A stretch of 8,289 nucleotides of DNA from an uncultured Ideonella sp. (GCA_946479475.1 CAMLGG010000231.1:1-8289); one strand, 5' to 3'; shown: positions 1-5,859, numbered from the stretch's first letter. Numbers and translations are program-made. Notes: a model not told the origin generated them from the sequence alone.

Positions 1-219
1 GTCGTTGACCGTCTGCACGTTCGAGGGGATCTGGTCGCGCGGCACGCCCGTGCCGGGCACCGGGGTGACGCCGATGATCTCCACGCGCTGCACGTCGCCG
101 GCGGCGGCCACCTGGTCTTCCTCCACCTGCTGGGCAGCGGCGCCGGCGCAGGCCAGCGCGGCGAGGCACGCGAGGGCCAGGGGGTGCGGGCGCCAACAGG
201 GCGTCGGGGGCGGCGGCAT
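1..219 (-). CDS. TonB-dependent outer-membrane receptor, N-terminal part (runs off the window)
   Basis: Only the first 73 codons are inside the window; the gene continues past base 1. The ATG at 219-217 is preceded by a good Shine-Dalgarno (GAAGGAGA on the minus strand, bases 229-236). The translation opens with a hydrophobic Ala/Leu/Cys-rich signal peptide (about residues 13-29), then an acidic linker. It continues with a segment VEIIGVTPVPGTGVPRDQIP (residues 46-65) followed by SNVQTV, which is the typical TonB-box and plug-domain entry of TonB-dependent receptors. Such receptors import scarce metal chelates across the outer membrane using TonB energy. Receptors of this kind occur beside xoxF genes, and LutH is a lanthanide-related example in methylotrophs; lanthanide-chelate uptake here is therefore an inference. 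It lies 84 bp downstream of the response regulator on the same strand and may belong to the same operon. I see no clear terminator in the gap 220-303. The barrel domain is not visible, so the substrate class cannot be judged. Confidence 0.8.
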   Translation of the reverse strand, partial: MPPPPTPCWRPHPLALACLAALACAGAAAQQVEEDQVAAAGDVQRVEIIGVTPVPGTGVPRDQIPSNVQTVND

Positions 220-303
220 CGGACTCGTCTCCTTCGGTTCTGGGTCGACGCTAGCAGCCGCCTGCCGCGCCGGACACGGAAAACTTCCCGCCCTGCGCCT
301 CGG

Positions 304-945
304 TCAGGCCCCGGCGGTCGAGATCACCCCGTGGCGCATCGCCAGGTGCACGAGCGCCGCCGAGGTGCTGATGCCCAGCTTGTCCTTGATGACCGTCTGG
401 TGGTTGGACACGGTCTTGGCGCTGAGCTTCAGCGCCTCGGCGCACTCCCTGGGCGAATGGCCCTGGGCCAGCAGGCGGAAGATCTCGAACTCGCGGCCGC
501 TGAGGCCGGCCAGGCGCGCCGCCTCGTCGAGCGGGTCGCGCTGCAGCAGGGCCGCAGGCAGCTCGGGATCGAGGTAGCGGCGCCCCGCGTGCAGGGCGCG
601 CACGGCGTCCACCAGCCCCTCGGGCGGGCTGGCCTTGGTGAGATAGCCCCGCGCGCCGGCCTCGAAGGCCCGCCTCACCAGCAGTGGCCCGTCGTGCATG
701 GTGAACACCAGGATGCGCGCATGCGGGTCGCGCGCCTTCACCCGGCGGATGAGGTCGAGGCCTCCCCCGCCGGGCATCGACAGGTCGGTCACGAGCACGT
801 CCGGGCGCTCGCTCGCGTAGGCGGCGTAGGCGGCATCGGCGTCGCCCGCCTCCTGCACCACGCGGATGTCGCCCGCCTGGTCGAGCAGCCGCAGGTAGCC
901 GCTGCGGACGACAGGGTGGTCGTCGGCCAGCACCACCCTGATCAT
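304..945 (-). CDS. NarL/LuxR-family response regulator
   Basis: A 213-residue two-domain transcription factor. Residues 1-118 form a receiver domain with the acidic pair D8-D9, the phospho-acceptor D54 in LVTDLSMPG, T82 and the conserved K104 in GYLTKAS. Residues about 147-205 form a LuxR/GerE helix-turn-helix (LSGREFEIFRLLAQG, then the recognition helix around SAKTVSNHQ). Length and order match UhpA/NarL-type regulators, the class that includes ExaE/AgmR and PedR of PQQ-alcohol-dehydrogenase systems. The start codon overlaps the kinase stop codon as ATGA (945-942), so translation is coupled to the kinase. The kinase at 942-1889 is its evident partner. The natural targets would be the divergent promoters in 3463-3953 and perhaps the receptor gene downstream, but no binding site is established. 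Assignment as a lanthanide- or alcohol-responsive regulator rests on context only. Confidence 0.93.
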   Translation of the reverse strand: MIRVVLADDHPVVRSGYLRLLDQAGDIRVVQEAGDADAAYAAYASERPDVLVTDLSMPGGGGLDLIRRVKARDPHARILVFTMHDGPLLVRRAFEAGARGYLTKASPPEGLVDAVRALHAGRRYLDPELPAALLQRDPLDEAARLAGLSGREFEIFRLLAQGHSPRECAEALKLSAKTVSNHQTVIKDKLGISTSAALVHLAMRHGVISTAGA

Positions 946-1889
946 GCCGCCTCCCGCATCGCGGTTGATTCGGCCGGATGGGGCGCCGGCACGACCAGCG
1001 TGAGGAGCACGCCCGAGCCCAGCCGGCTGTCGATGTCGAGCCGGCCGCCGACCGCCGCGGCGCGCTCGCGCGCCCCCAGCAGCCCGAGGCCGCGCGTCAC
1101 CGCATTCACGTCCATGCCGCGACCGTCGTCCTGGATCGTGAGCTGCAACTCCTCAGGCGACGGGCGCTCCAGCCGCACGCGGACCTGGCTGGCGCGGGCA
1201 TGGCGCATCACGTTCGTCAGACCCTCTTGCACCGTGCGGTAGAGGGCGATGTCCACCGTCTCGCCGAGCGATGCCGGCAGCTCGGCATGGTGGAAGGTGC
1301 AGCTCACGCCCGTGCGCTCCTCCCAGGCTTCGCACTGGGCCTGCAGCGCAGCCACCAGGCCGAGCGCGTCGAGGTCGGCCGGGCGCAGGCGCCGCAGCAG
1401 GTCCCGCACGAGCTGGTAGAGGTCATGCGCCGCGTTGTCGGCGCGGCGGGCGGCGGCCAGCATGCCTTCGCGATCGCCGACCGCGCAGCGGCGCAGCCAG
1501 GCCGTCTCGGCGCGGATCGCGCTGCAGCGCTGGCCGAACTCGTCGTGCAGCTCACGCGCCAGCGCGCGGCGCTCGCTCTCCTGCAGCGCGATCAGGCGCT
1601 GCGCCAGCTCGCGGTTGTGCGCCAGCAAGGCGCTGACGTGGGCCTCGGCCTGCTCGCGCCTGCGAACTTGCGCCAGCGCGTCGCGGCGCCTGCGGAACGC
1701 ATACCAGGCCAGGCACCCGGCCAGCACGGCGAGGACCAGGGGCAGCTCGTCGAGCTGCCAGTGCTCGTAGCGGGCCAGCAGGCGGGCGTAGTGCTCGTGC
1801 AGCTCGAAGCCGGCCGACAGCGCAAAGGCGCCCACGGTGGCCAGCACCACCCAGCCGAGATCGCCCGGCCATCGTCTGCGCAACATCAT
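942..1889 (-). CDS. Two-transmembrane sensor histidine kinase (HisKA_3/NarX-type)
   Basis: A 315-residue inner-membrane kinase. Two hydrophobic segments (about residues 12-28 and 49-64) enclose a short periplasmic loop of about 20 residues that is rich in Glu, His and Asp (HEHYARLLARYEHWQLDEL). A basic segment and a coiled-coil stretch (about 66-105) lead to the dimerisation domain with the phospho-acceptor H115 in ARELHDEFGQ. The ATP-binding domain shows the N box (QEGLTNVMRHA, N226), DDGRGM (254-259), GLGLLGARER (267-276) and GSGVLL (291-296). This is the HisKA_3 arrangement that pairs with NarL-type regulators such as the downstream gene. There is no PAS, GAF or large periplasmic sensor domain, so sensing must use the loop or the membrane segments. 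The first of two adjacent ATGs (1889) overlaps the permease stop as ATGA and follows a strong GAGGAGG ribosome-binding site. The second ATG (1886) is equally possible and would shorten the protein by one residue. Confidence 0.93.
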   Translation of the reverse strand: MMLRRRWPGDLGWVVLATVGAFALSAGFELHEHYARLLARYEHWQLDELPLVLAVLAGCLAWYAFRRRRDALAQVRRREQAEAHVSALLAHNRELAQRLIALQESERRALARELHDEFGQRCSAIRAETAWLRRCAVGDREGMLAAARRADNAAHDLYQLVRDLLRRLRPADLDALGLVAALQAQCEAWEERTGVSCTFHHAELPASLGETVDIALYRTVQEGLTNVMRHARASQVRVRLERPSPEELQLTIQDDGRGMDVNAVTRGLGLLGARERAAAVGGRLDIDSRLGSGVLLTLVVPAPHPAESTAMREAA

Positions 1890-2725
1890 CCCCCTCCTCT
1901 CTTGGTCAGGCCCCCGAAGCCGCGCTGCGGGTCATAGCCCCAGCAGGCGACGACAAAGAAGACGGCCAGCGAGCCCAGCACGACCCAGGGCGCGACGCCC
2001 GGGTCCTTGCCATACAGCGCGAGCCGCATCCACTCCACCGCATGCGTGAACGGATTGACCCGCGCGACCTCGTGGACCCAGCCGGCACCCTCTCGCAGCT
2101 TCCACAGCGGATACAGCGCGGTGGACAGGAAGTACATCGGGAAGATGACGAAGTTCATCGTCCCGGCGAAGTTCTCCAGCTGCCGGATGTGGACCGACAG
2201 CAGCAGGCCGAAGGCGCCCAGCATCATCGCCCCGGCCAGCAGGGCCAGCAGCGCGTGCAGGCCGCCCAGCGACCACAGCGGCAGGTGCGTTCCGGACAGC
2301 AGCGCCAGGGCCACGAAGGCCAGCGCCTGCAGCACCGACAGCAGGGCCGTGGCGCACAGCTTGCACATCAGGAGCCAGGCGCGCGGCAAGGGCGCGGTCA
2401 GCAGCAGGCGCATCAGCCCCATCTCGCGGTCGTAGACCATCGACAGGGAAGACTGCATGCCGTTGAACAGCATCACCATGCCGGCCAGCCCGGGGGCGAT
2501 GTAGACGTCATACGTGACCGCGCCGCCGTAAGGCTCGACCGCCGAGCCGCCGAGCACGTTGCGGAATCCGGCCGCGAACACGGCCAGCCACAGCAACGGC
2601 CGCACCAGCGCCGACACCAGCCGGCCGGTCTGCTGGAAGAACTTCAGCAACTCGCGCAGGACGATCGCGCGCAGCGCCTGCAGCGCATGCGGGAGGCCGT
2701 GGCGCGCGGGCGACTCGGCCGTCAT
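1886..2725 (-). CDS. ABC-2 type transporter permease, PedC-like (PQQ alcohol dehydrogenase-associated)
   Basis: A 279-residue integral membrane protein with about six hydrophobic segments (roughly residues 38-56, 73-93, 117-141, 155-177, 187-208 and 245-263). The landmarks are those of ABC-2 exporter permeases: the EMGLMRLLLTAPLPR segment (101-115), the ENFAGTMNFVIFPMYFLS motif (184-201) and NPFTHAVEWMRLALYG (224-239) near the C-terminus. This is the family described as alcohol ABC transporter permease PedC in PQQ-dependent alcohol oxidation clusters. The open frame extends much further upstream, but the chosen ATG at 2725 overlaps the stop of the ATPase gene (ATGA) and gives the normal family length; the upstream extension is a shadow of the ATPase gene. 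It should pair with the ATPase at 2722-3462. Such two-gene systems usually export; the cargo is unknown. The C-terminal tail is basic and Gly-rich (KRGGG). Confidence 0.9.
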   Translation of the reverse strand: MTAESPARHGLPHALQALRAIVLRELLKFFQQTGRLVSALVRPLLWLAVFAAGFRNVLGGSAVEPYGGAVTYDVYIAPGLAGMVMLFNGMQSSLSMVYDREMGLMRLLLTAPLPRAWLLMCKLCATALLSVLQALAFVALALLSGTHLPLWSLGGLHALLALLAGAMMLGAFGLLLSVHIRQLENFAGTMNFVIFPMYFLSTALYPLWKLREGAGWVHEVARVNPFTHAVEWMRLALYGKDPGVAPWVVLGSLAVFFVVACWGYDPQRGFGGLTKRGGG

Positions 2726-3462
2726 GCCGTGCGAGCGATGAAGCCCGCCTCGAGCGTCGGCCCGCCGAGCAGGCCGGTGACCTCCGCCGGCGTCCCGTCG
2801 GCCAGGACTTCGCCGCGGTGCAGCACGAGCACGCGGTCGGCGGCCTCGGCCTCCTCCACCAGGTGGGTCGCCCAGAGGACGCAGGTGCCGCGCCCGCGCA
2901 CGTCGGCCCGCAGCGAGGCCAGCAGGTCGTGGCGGGACTTCGGGTCCAGGCCGACCGTCGCCTCGTCCATCAGCAGCACGGGCGGGCGGTGCAGGTTGGC
3001 CCGCACGAGCTCGACCTTGCGCCGGCTGCCGCCCGAGAGCTCCCGCGCCGGGCGGTCCAGGTCGGCTCCGATGCCGAGATCGGTACAACCTGTCTCGATC
3101 CGCTCCTGCGCCAGCGCGCGCGGCAGGCCCTGAAGGTCGGCCTGGAAGAGCAGGTTTCGGCGCACGCTCAGGTCCAGGTCCAGCGACAGCTGCTGGAACA
3201 CGACGCCAATGTGGCGCAACGCGCGCGTGGCGGCGTGTCGCAGCGAATGGCCCGCCACCTCCACCTCGCCCTCGTCCGCCGCGAACAGGCCGGTCAGCAC
3301 CTGGAACAGCGTCGACTTGCCGGCGCCGTTGGGGCCCAGCAGGGCCACGAAGCTGCCGGCAGCGATCTCGAGCGTGAGCGAGCGCAGGGCCACGTGCTTT
3401 CCATATCGCTTGGTCAAGCCAGTGGTTCGCAGCATCGCTGCAGCTGGCGCTGGGGCAGTCAT
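2722..3462 (-). CDS. ABC transporter ATP-binding protein, PQQ alcohol dehydrogenase-associated
   Basis: A 246-residue nucleotide-binding subunit. Visible motifs are the Walker A GPNGAGKST (43-51), Q-loop (VVFQQ, Q90), signature LSGGS (142-146), Walker B VLLMDEAT (162-169), D-loop GLDP (171-174) and the switch His in ATH (H200). It forms the transporter with the permease that overlaps its stop codon. The type matches the ATPase seen in PQQ-dependent alcohol oxidation clusters (PedB/PedC-like). The start is uncertain. The ATG at 3462 gives a normal N-terminus but has no convincing ribosome-binding site. An internal ATG at 3435 would remove nine residues of an Ala/Pro-rich leader. In-frame GTG at 3471 and TTG at 3525 are further upstream; the TTG lies 11 bases after a perfect AAAGGAGG (3537-3544). 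No substrate-binding protein is encoded next to it on this strand. Function is sure, start codon is not. Confidence 0.92.
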   Translation of the reverse strand: MTAPAPAAAMLRTTGLTKRYGKHVALRSLTLEIAAGSFVALLGPNGAGKSTLFQVLTGLFAADEGEVEVAGHSLRHAATRALRHIGVVFQQLSLDLDLSVRRNLLFQADLQGLPRALAQERIETGCTDLGIGADLDRPARELSGGSRRKVELVRANLHRPPVLLMDEATVGLDPKSRHDLLASLRADVRGRGTCVLWATHLVEEAEAADRVLVLHRGEVLADGTPAEVTGLLGGPTLEAGFIARTA

Positions 3463-3536
3463 CGGCAGCACATGGGTGGCGGCACACCGGGAGGTGGAAA
3501 TGGGGCAACGATAGCCGTCTAGCAAGCACCGGGCCG

Positions 3537-3544
3537 CCTCCTTT
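3537..3544 (-). promoter_or_regulatory. Isolated Shine-Dalgarno-like AAAGGAGG upstream of the ABC ATPase
   Basis: On the minus strand this is a perfect AAAGGAGG. The nearest start in the ATPase frame is a TTG at 3525, 11 bases downstream, which would add 21 residues to the ATPase. A GTG at 3529 is at a better distance but is in another frame that corresponds to no recognisable protein. It may be a real ribosome-binding site for an extended ATPase, or chance. Confidence 0.25.
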
Positions 3545-3576
3545 GGCAGGGCCGCGGCGTGCCCGGGCAGGCTCTC

Positions 3577-3587
3577 CATCCGTGATG
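3577..3587. promoter_or_regulatory. Inverted repeat CATC-CGT-GATG, possible operator
   Basis: Perfect 4-bp arms with a 3-bp spacer lie 115 bp upstream of the ABC ATPase start codon. The same CATC/GATG half-sites recur in the dyads at 3608-3615 and 3893-3909, which is why I list it. It could bind the dimeric LuxR-type regulator encoded at 304-945. The arms are short and chance is possible. Confidence 0.2.
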
Positions 3588-3716
3588 AAACACTCTGTGC
3601 CGGCCCGGATGCATCGCTTTCGGCGCACCCTGTCAGCAGGCGTTCCGGCCGCGGTTCGCAAGGCCGTCGCCGAAGCGGCCAAGGCCTCGTACTTTCCCTA
3701 TTGGGATCATCCCTGA
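3585..3716 (+). CDS. Possible 43-residue small ORF with an aromatic-rich C-terminus
   Basis: ATG at 3585, with a second in-frame ATG at 3609, runs to TGA at 3714-3716. The peptide has a basic N-terminal third (KHSVPARMHRFRR), an amphipathic-looking stretch AVRKAVAEAAKA and ends SYFPYWDHP. About 70 percent of third codon positions are G or C, lower than in the neighbouring genes. No ribosome-binding site is visible before either ATG. It is not the PQQ precursor PqqA: the Glu-x-x-x-Tyr core is absent. It lies on the xoxF strand, about 240 bp upstream of xoxF, in the divergent promoter region. It could be a short leader peptide, a peptide-type gene product, or simply an unused open frame. I do not recognise a family. 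Confidence 0.2.
   Translation: MKHSVPARMHRFRRTLSAGVPAAVRKAVAEAAKASYFPYWDHP
3608..3615. promoter_or_regulatory. Perfect palindrome GATGCATC, possible operator half-sites
   Basis: An 8-bp perfect palindrome made of the same GATG and CATC units as the dyads at 3577-3587 and 3893-3909, in a different spacing. It overlaps the second in-frame ATG of the possible small ORF. A regulatory role is inferred only from recurrence. Confidence 0.15.
3703..3713. promoter_or_regulatory. Inverted repeat GGGAT-C-ATCCC, possible operator
   Basis: Perfect 5-bp arms flank a single central base. Just upstream is a further overlapping dyad CCC-TATT-GGG (3696-3705), so three alternating CCC/GGG/CCC blocks sit within 18 bp. 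This is 240 bp upstream of xoxF in a comparatively AT-richer patch, suited to a regulator site. No known consensus is matched. Confidence 0.25.
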
Positions 3717-3892
3717 ATCGTCGGCCAGTCCGGCACCTTGGCGCGTTGCTCGAGAGCACATCTGCGCAGGTGGGCGGCCCGGCGCCGCTGCGTGCTGGAG
3801 CAGTCCGCAGCCACCCGTGGCGCGAAGGTCCGTCCAACCGGGCGCAGAAATTGCGGTTGGCTCGCTTGCCGAGTTCTCGAGGTCGCGTGACG

Positions 3893-3909
3893 GTCATCGC
3901 AAGGATGAC
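3893..3909. promoter_or_regulatory. Inverted repeat GTCATC-N5-GATGAC in the xoxF leader, possible operator
   Basis: Perfect 6-bp arms separated by GCAAG, ending 44 bp before the xoxF ATG. Size and symmetry fit a site for a dimeric helix-turn-helix protein such as the NarL-type regulator encoded divergently. It could also form a small mRNA hairpin just upstream of the ribosome-binding site if the transcript starts before it. Confidence 0.35.
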
Positions 3910-3939
3910 GCTGCGCGGCCGGGCTCCGGTCACTTCAAC

Positions 3940-3945
3940 AAGGAG
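3940..3945 (+). promoter_or_regulatory. Ribosome-binding site of xoxF (AAGGAG)
   Basis: AAGGAG followed by 8 bases (ACACAGCA) and the ATG at 3954. It is the strongest ribosome-binding site on the plus strand of the window and fixes the xoxF start. Confidence 0.85.
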
Positions 3946-3953
3946 ACACAGCA

Positions 3954-5771
3954 ATGCGCATTTCTGGATCTCGTCGGCCCGCCTGGTCGCGTGTGTGGTT
4001 GGCCGTGCTGGCCCTGCCGAGCCTGGCGCTGGCAAACGCGGATGTCGAGAAGAACATCGCCAACGAGAAGAACTGGGCGATGCAAGCTGGCGACATGTAC
4101 AACCAGCGCTACAGCAAGCTGAAGCAGATCAACACCGGCAACGTCGGCAAGATGCAGGTCGCGTGGACGTTCTCCACCGGCGTGCTTCGCGGCCACGAAG
4201 GCTCGCCCCTGGTGATCGACGGCACGATGTACCTGCACTCGCCGTTCCCCAACAAGGTCTTCGCGATCGACCTCGACACGCAGAAGATCAAGTGGAAGTA
4301 CGAGCCCAAGCAGGACCCGGCGGTGATCCCGCAGATGTGCTGCGACACGGTCAACCGCGGCCTGGCCTACGCCGAGGGCAAGGTCATCCTGCAGCAGGCC
4401 GACTCGATGCTCGTGGCGCTGGATGCCAAGACCGGCAAGCTGGTCTGGCAGACCAAGAACGGCGATCCGAAGCTGGGCGCGGTCAACACCAATGCCCCGC
4501 ACGTCTTCAAGGACAAGGTCATCACCGGCATCTCCGGCGGCGAATGGGGCGTGCGCGGCTTCCTGGCCGCCTACAACCTGTCCGACGGCAAGCTGGCCTG
4601 GAAGGGCTACAGCGTCGGCCCCGACGCCGAGATGCTGATCGACCCGGCCAAGACCACGACCTGGACGGACGGCGCGGTCAAGCCCGTGGGCCCGGACTCT
4701 TCGCTCAAGACCTGGAAGGGCGACCAGTGGAAGATCGGCGGCGGCACCACCTGGGGCTGGTACAGCTACGACAAGGCGCTCAACGCGGTGTTCTACGGAA
4801 CCGGCAACCCGTCCACCTGGAACCCGAGCCAGCGCCCGGGCGACAACAAGTGGTCGATGAGCATCTGGTCGCGCGACGTCGACACCGGCAAGGTCAACTG
4901 GGTCTACCAGATGACGCCTTTCGACGAGTGGGACTTCGACGGGATCAACGAGATGATCCTGGCGGACATCAACGTCAAGGGCAAGCCGACCAAGGCCCTG
5001 GTGCACTTCGACCGCAACGGTTTCGCCTACACGCTCGACCGCACCAACGGCGCACTGCTGGTGGCCGAGAAGTACGACCCGGCCGTCAACTGGGCCACGC
5101 ACGTCGACATGAAGACGGGCCGGCCGCAGGTGGTGGCCAAGTACTCGACCGCGCAGAACGGCCCTGACGTCAACACCAAGGGCATCTGCCCGGCGGCGTT
5201 GGGCAGCAAGGACCAGCAGCCCGCGGCCTTCGATCCCGAGACCAAGCTCTTCTACGTGCCGACCAACCACGTCTGCATGGACTACGAGCCGTTCAAGGTC
5301 GAGTACACCGCCGGCCAGCCGTACGTCGGCGCCACGCTGTCGATGTTCCCGGCGCCCAACAGCCACGGCGGCATGGGCAACTACATCACCTGGGACGCAG
5401 GCACCGGCAAGATCGTGCAGAGCCATGCCGAGAAGTTCTCGGTGTGGAGCGGCGCGCTCAACACCGCGGGCGGGATCTCCTGCTACGGCACGCTCGAGGG
5501 CTACCTCAAGTGCGTCGACAAGAAGGACATCAACAAGGAACTTTTCAAGTTCAAGACGCCCTCAGGAATCATCGGCAACGTCTTCACCTACGAGCACAAG
5601 GGCAAGCAGTACATCGGCGTGTTCTCGGGCATCGGCGGCTGGGCCGGCATCGGCATGGCTGCGGGTCTCGACAAGGACACCGACGGCCTGGGTGCGGTGG
5701 GTGGCTACCGCGAACTGAACCAGTACACCGAACTCGGCGGCTCGCTGACCGTGTTCGCCCTGCCGAACTGA
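3954..5771 (+). CDS. xoxF: Lanthanide-type PQQ-dependent methanol/alcohol dehydrogenase XoxF
   Basis: A 605-residue periplasmic quinoprotein that oxidises methanol or other primary alcohols to the aldehyde with PQQ and a metal. A signal peptide with an Arg-rich start and a hydrophobic core ends near LALA-NAD (cleavage about 27/28). The eight-bladed propeller shows repeated W-docking-like segments such as DAKTGKLVW and DVDTGKVNW. Active-site landmarks are visible: the adjacent cysteines C129-C130 that form the vicinal disulfide over PQQ, the metal ligand E197 in GGEWGVRG, N285 in GTGNPSTWN, and the catalytic D327 in EWDFDG. D329, two residues later, is the extra acidic ligand found in XoxF and other lanthanide enzymes, where calcium MxaF has Ala. 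Cys412 and Cys441 fit a second conserved disulfide. Start fixed by a strong ribosome-binding site. The length is normal for XoxF. The five following genes are accessory, and a hairpin terminator follows at once, which suggests xoxF is expressed more than they are. Which XoxF clade it belongs to was not resolved. Confidence 0.96.
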   Translation: MRISGSRRPAWSRVWLAVLALPSLALANADVEKNIANEKNWAMQAGDMYNQRYSKLKQINTGNVGKMQVAWTFSTGVLRGHEGSPLVIDGTMYLHSPFPNKVFAIDLDTQKIKWKYEPKQDPAVIPQMCCDTVNRGLAYAEGKVILQQADSMLVALDAKTGKLVWQTKNGDPKLGAVNTNAPHVFKDKVITGISGGEWGVRGFLAAYNLSDGKLAWKGYSVGPDAEMLIDPAKTTTWTDGAVKPVGPDSSLKTWKGDQWKIGGGTTWGWYSYDKALNAVFYGTGNPSTWNPSQRPGDNKWSMSIWSRDVDTGKVNWVYQMTPFDEWDFDGINEMILADINVKGKPTKALVHFDRNGFAYTLDRTNGALLVAEKYDPAVNWATHVDMKTGRPQVVAKYSTAQNGPDVNTKGICPAALGSKDQQPAAFDPETKLFYVPTNHVCMDYEPFKVEYTAGQPYVGATLSMFPAPNSHGGMGNYITWDAGTGKIVQSHAEKFSVWSGALNTAGGISCYGTLEGYLKCVDKKDINKELFKFKTPSGIIGNVFTYEHKGKQYIGVFSGIGGWAGIGMAAGLDKDTDGLGAVGGYRELNQYTELGGSLTVFALPN

Positions 5772-5777
5772 TGACGA

Positions 5778-5787
5778 ATCGGCCGAT
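5778..5787. repeat. 10-bp perfect palindrome ATCGGCCGAT after xoxF
   Basis: Starts 6 bp after the xoxF stop codon and lies ahead of the terminator hairpin. A 10-bp self-complementary word; no function can be assigned. It may only be part of the structured 3' end of the xoxF transcript. Confidence 0.3.
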
Positions 5788-5808
5788 CACTCGAACGGCC
5801 TGAACCGA

Positions 5809-5845
5809 GGGGGATGGCGCCGACCGGCTCCGTCCCCCGCTTTTT
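5809..5845 (+). terminator. Intrinsic terminator or attenuator between xoxF and xoxG
   Basis: The left arm GGGGGATGG (5809-5817) pairs with CCGTCCCCC (5830-5838): nine pairs, one a G-U. After one mismatch (5818/5829) an inner GCC/GGC stem (5819-5821 with 5826-5828) closes on a GACC loop. A GC step and five Ts (5841-5845) follow. This is a textbook Rho-independent terminator shape, placed 14 bp before the xoxG start codon and 37 bp after the xoxF stop. Since the genes beyond form the usual xox set, partial read-through is likely, making this an attenuator that sets the xoxF to xoxG ratio. The T-tract is short, which also favours incomplete termination. Confidence 0.8.
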
Positions 5846-5859
5846 GAAGTGGATGAGAC

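Larger units (their letters stand above)
3463..3953. promoter_or_regulatory. Divergent intergenic region between the ABC/two-component operon and xoxF
   Basis: This 491-bp gap must hold the promoters for both divergent blocks. It is slightly less GC-rich than the genes and contains several dyad elements: CATC-N3-GATG (3577-3587), GATGCATC (3608-3615), GGGAT-C-ATCCC (3703-3713) and GTCATC-N5-GATGAC (3893-3909). A small open frame (3585-3716) lies inside it. I could not identify a convincing sigma-70 or sigma-54 promoter on either strand. Promoters activated by NarL-type regulators often have poor -35 boxes, so this absence is not surprising. No tRNA, other RNA gene or riboswitch was recognised. 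Confidence 0.6.

Noticed and set aside
220..303. Terminator or promoter between the response regulator and the TonB receptor
   Set aside because: Only a weak GGAA/TTCC hairpin is present, with no T-tract after it and no recognisable promoter boxes; nothing there is strong enough to list.
184..1242. A 352-codon plus-strand open frame across the two-component genes
   Set aside because: Antisense to the response regulator and kinase; no domain, no ribosome-binding site, His/Arg/Ala-rich shadow composition.
2042..3133. A 363-codon plus-strand open frame across the ABC genes
   Set aside because: The translation is a Gln/Arg/His-rich low-complexity string typical of an antisense shadow; the minus-strand ABC genes explain the region fully.
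3585..3716. Small ORF as a PqqA (PQQ precursor peptide) gene
   Set aside because: PqqA needs conserved Glu and Tyr separated by three residues in its core; this peptide has no such arrangement, and no other pqq gene lies nearby.
3858..3870. Sigma-54-like TGG...TTGC element upstream of xoxF
   Set aside because: The spacing between the GG and GC elements is 7 bases instead of the required 10, so it does not fit a -24/-12 promoter.
3701..5167. A 488-codon plus-strand open frame starting in the intergenic region
   Set aside because: It runs in a different frame through xoxF and its product is an Arg/Gly/Gln-rich shadow. The real gene starts at 3954 with a strong ribosome-binding site.
3930..5426. 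A 498-codon open frame on the minus strand across xoxF
   Set aside because: It is antisense to a certain gene. Its translation is Val/Asp/Arg/His-rich with no recognisable domain, as expected from the complement of GC-rich coding DNA.
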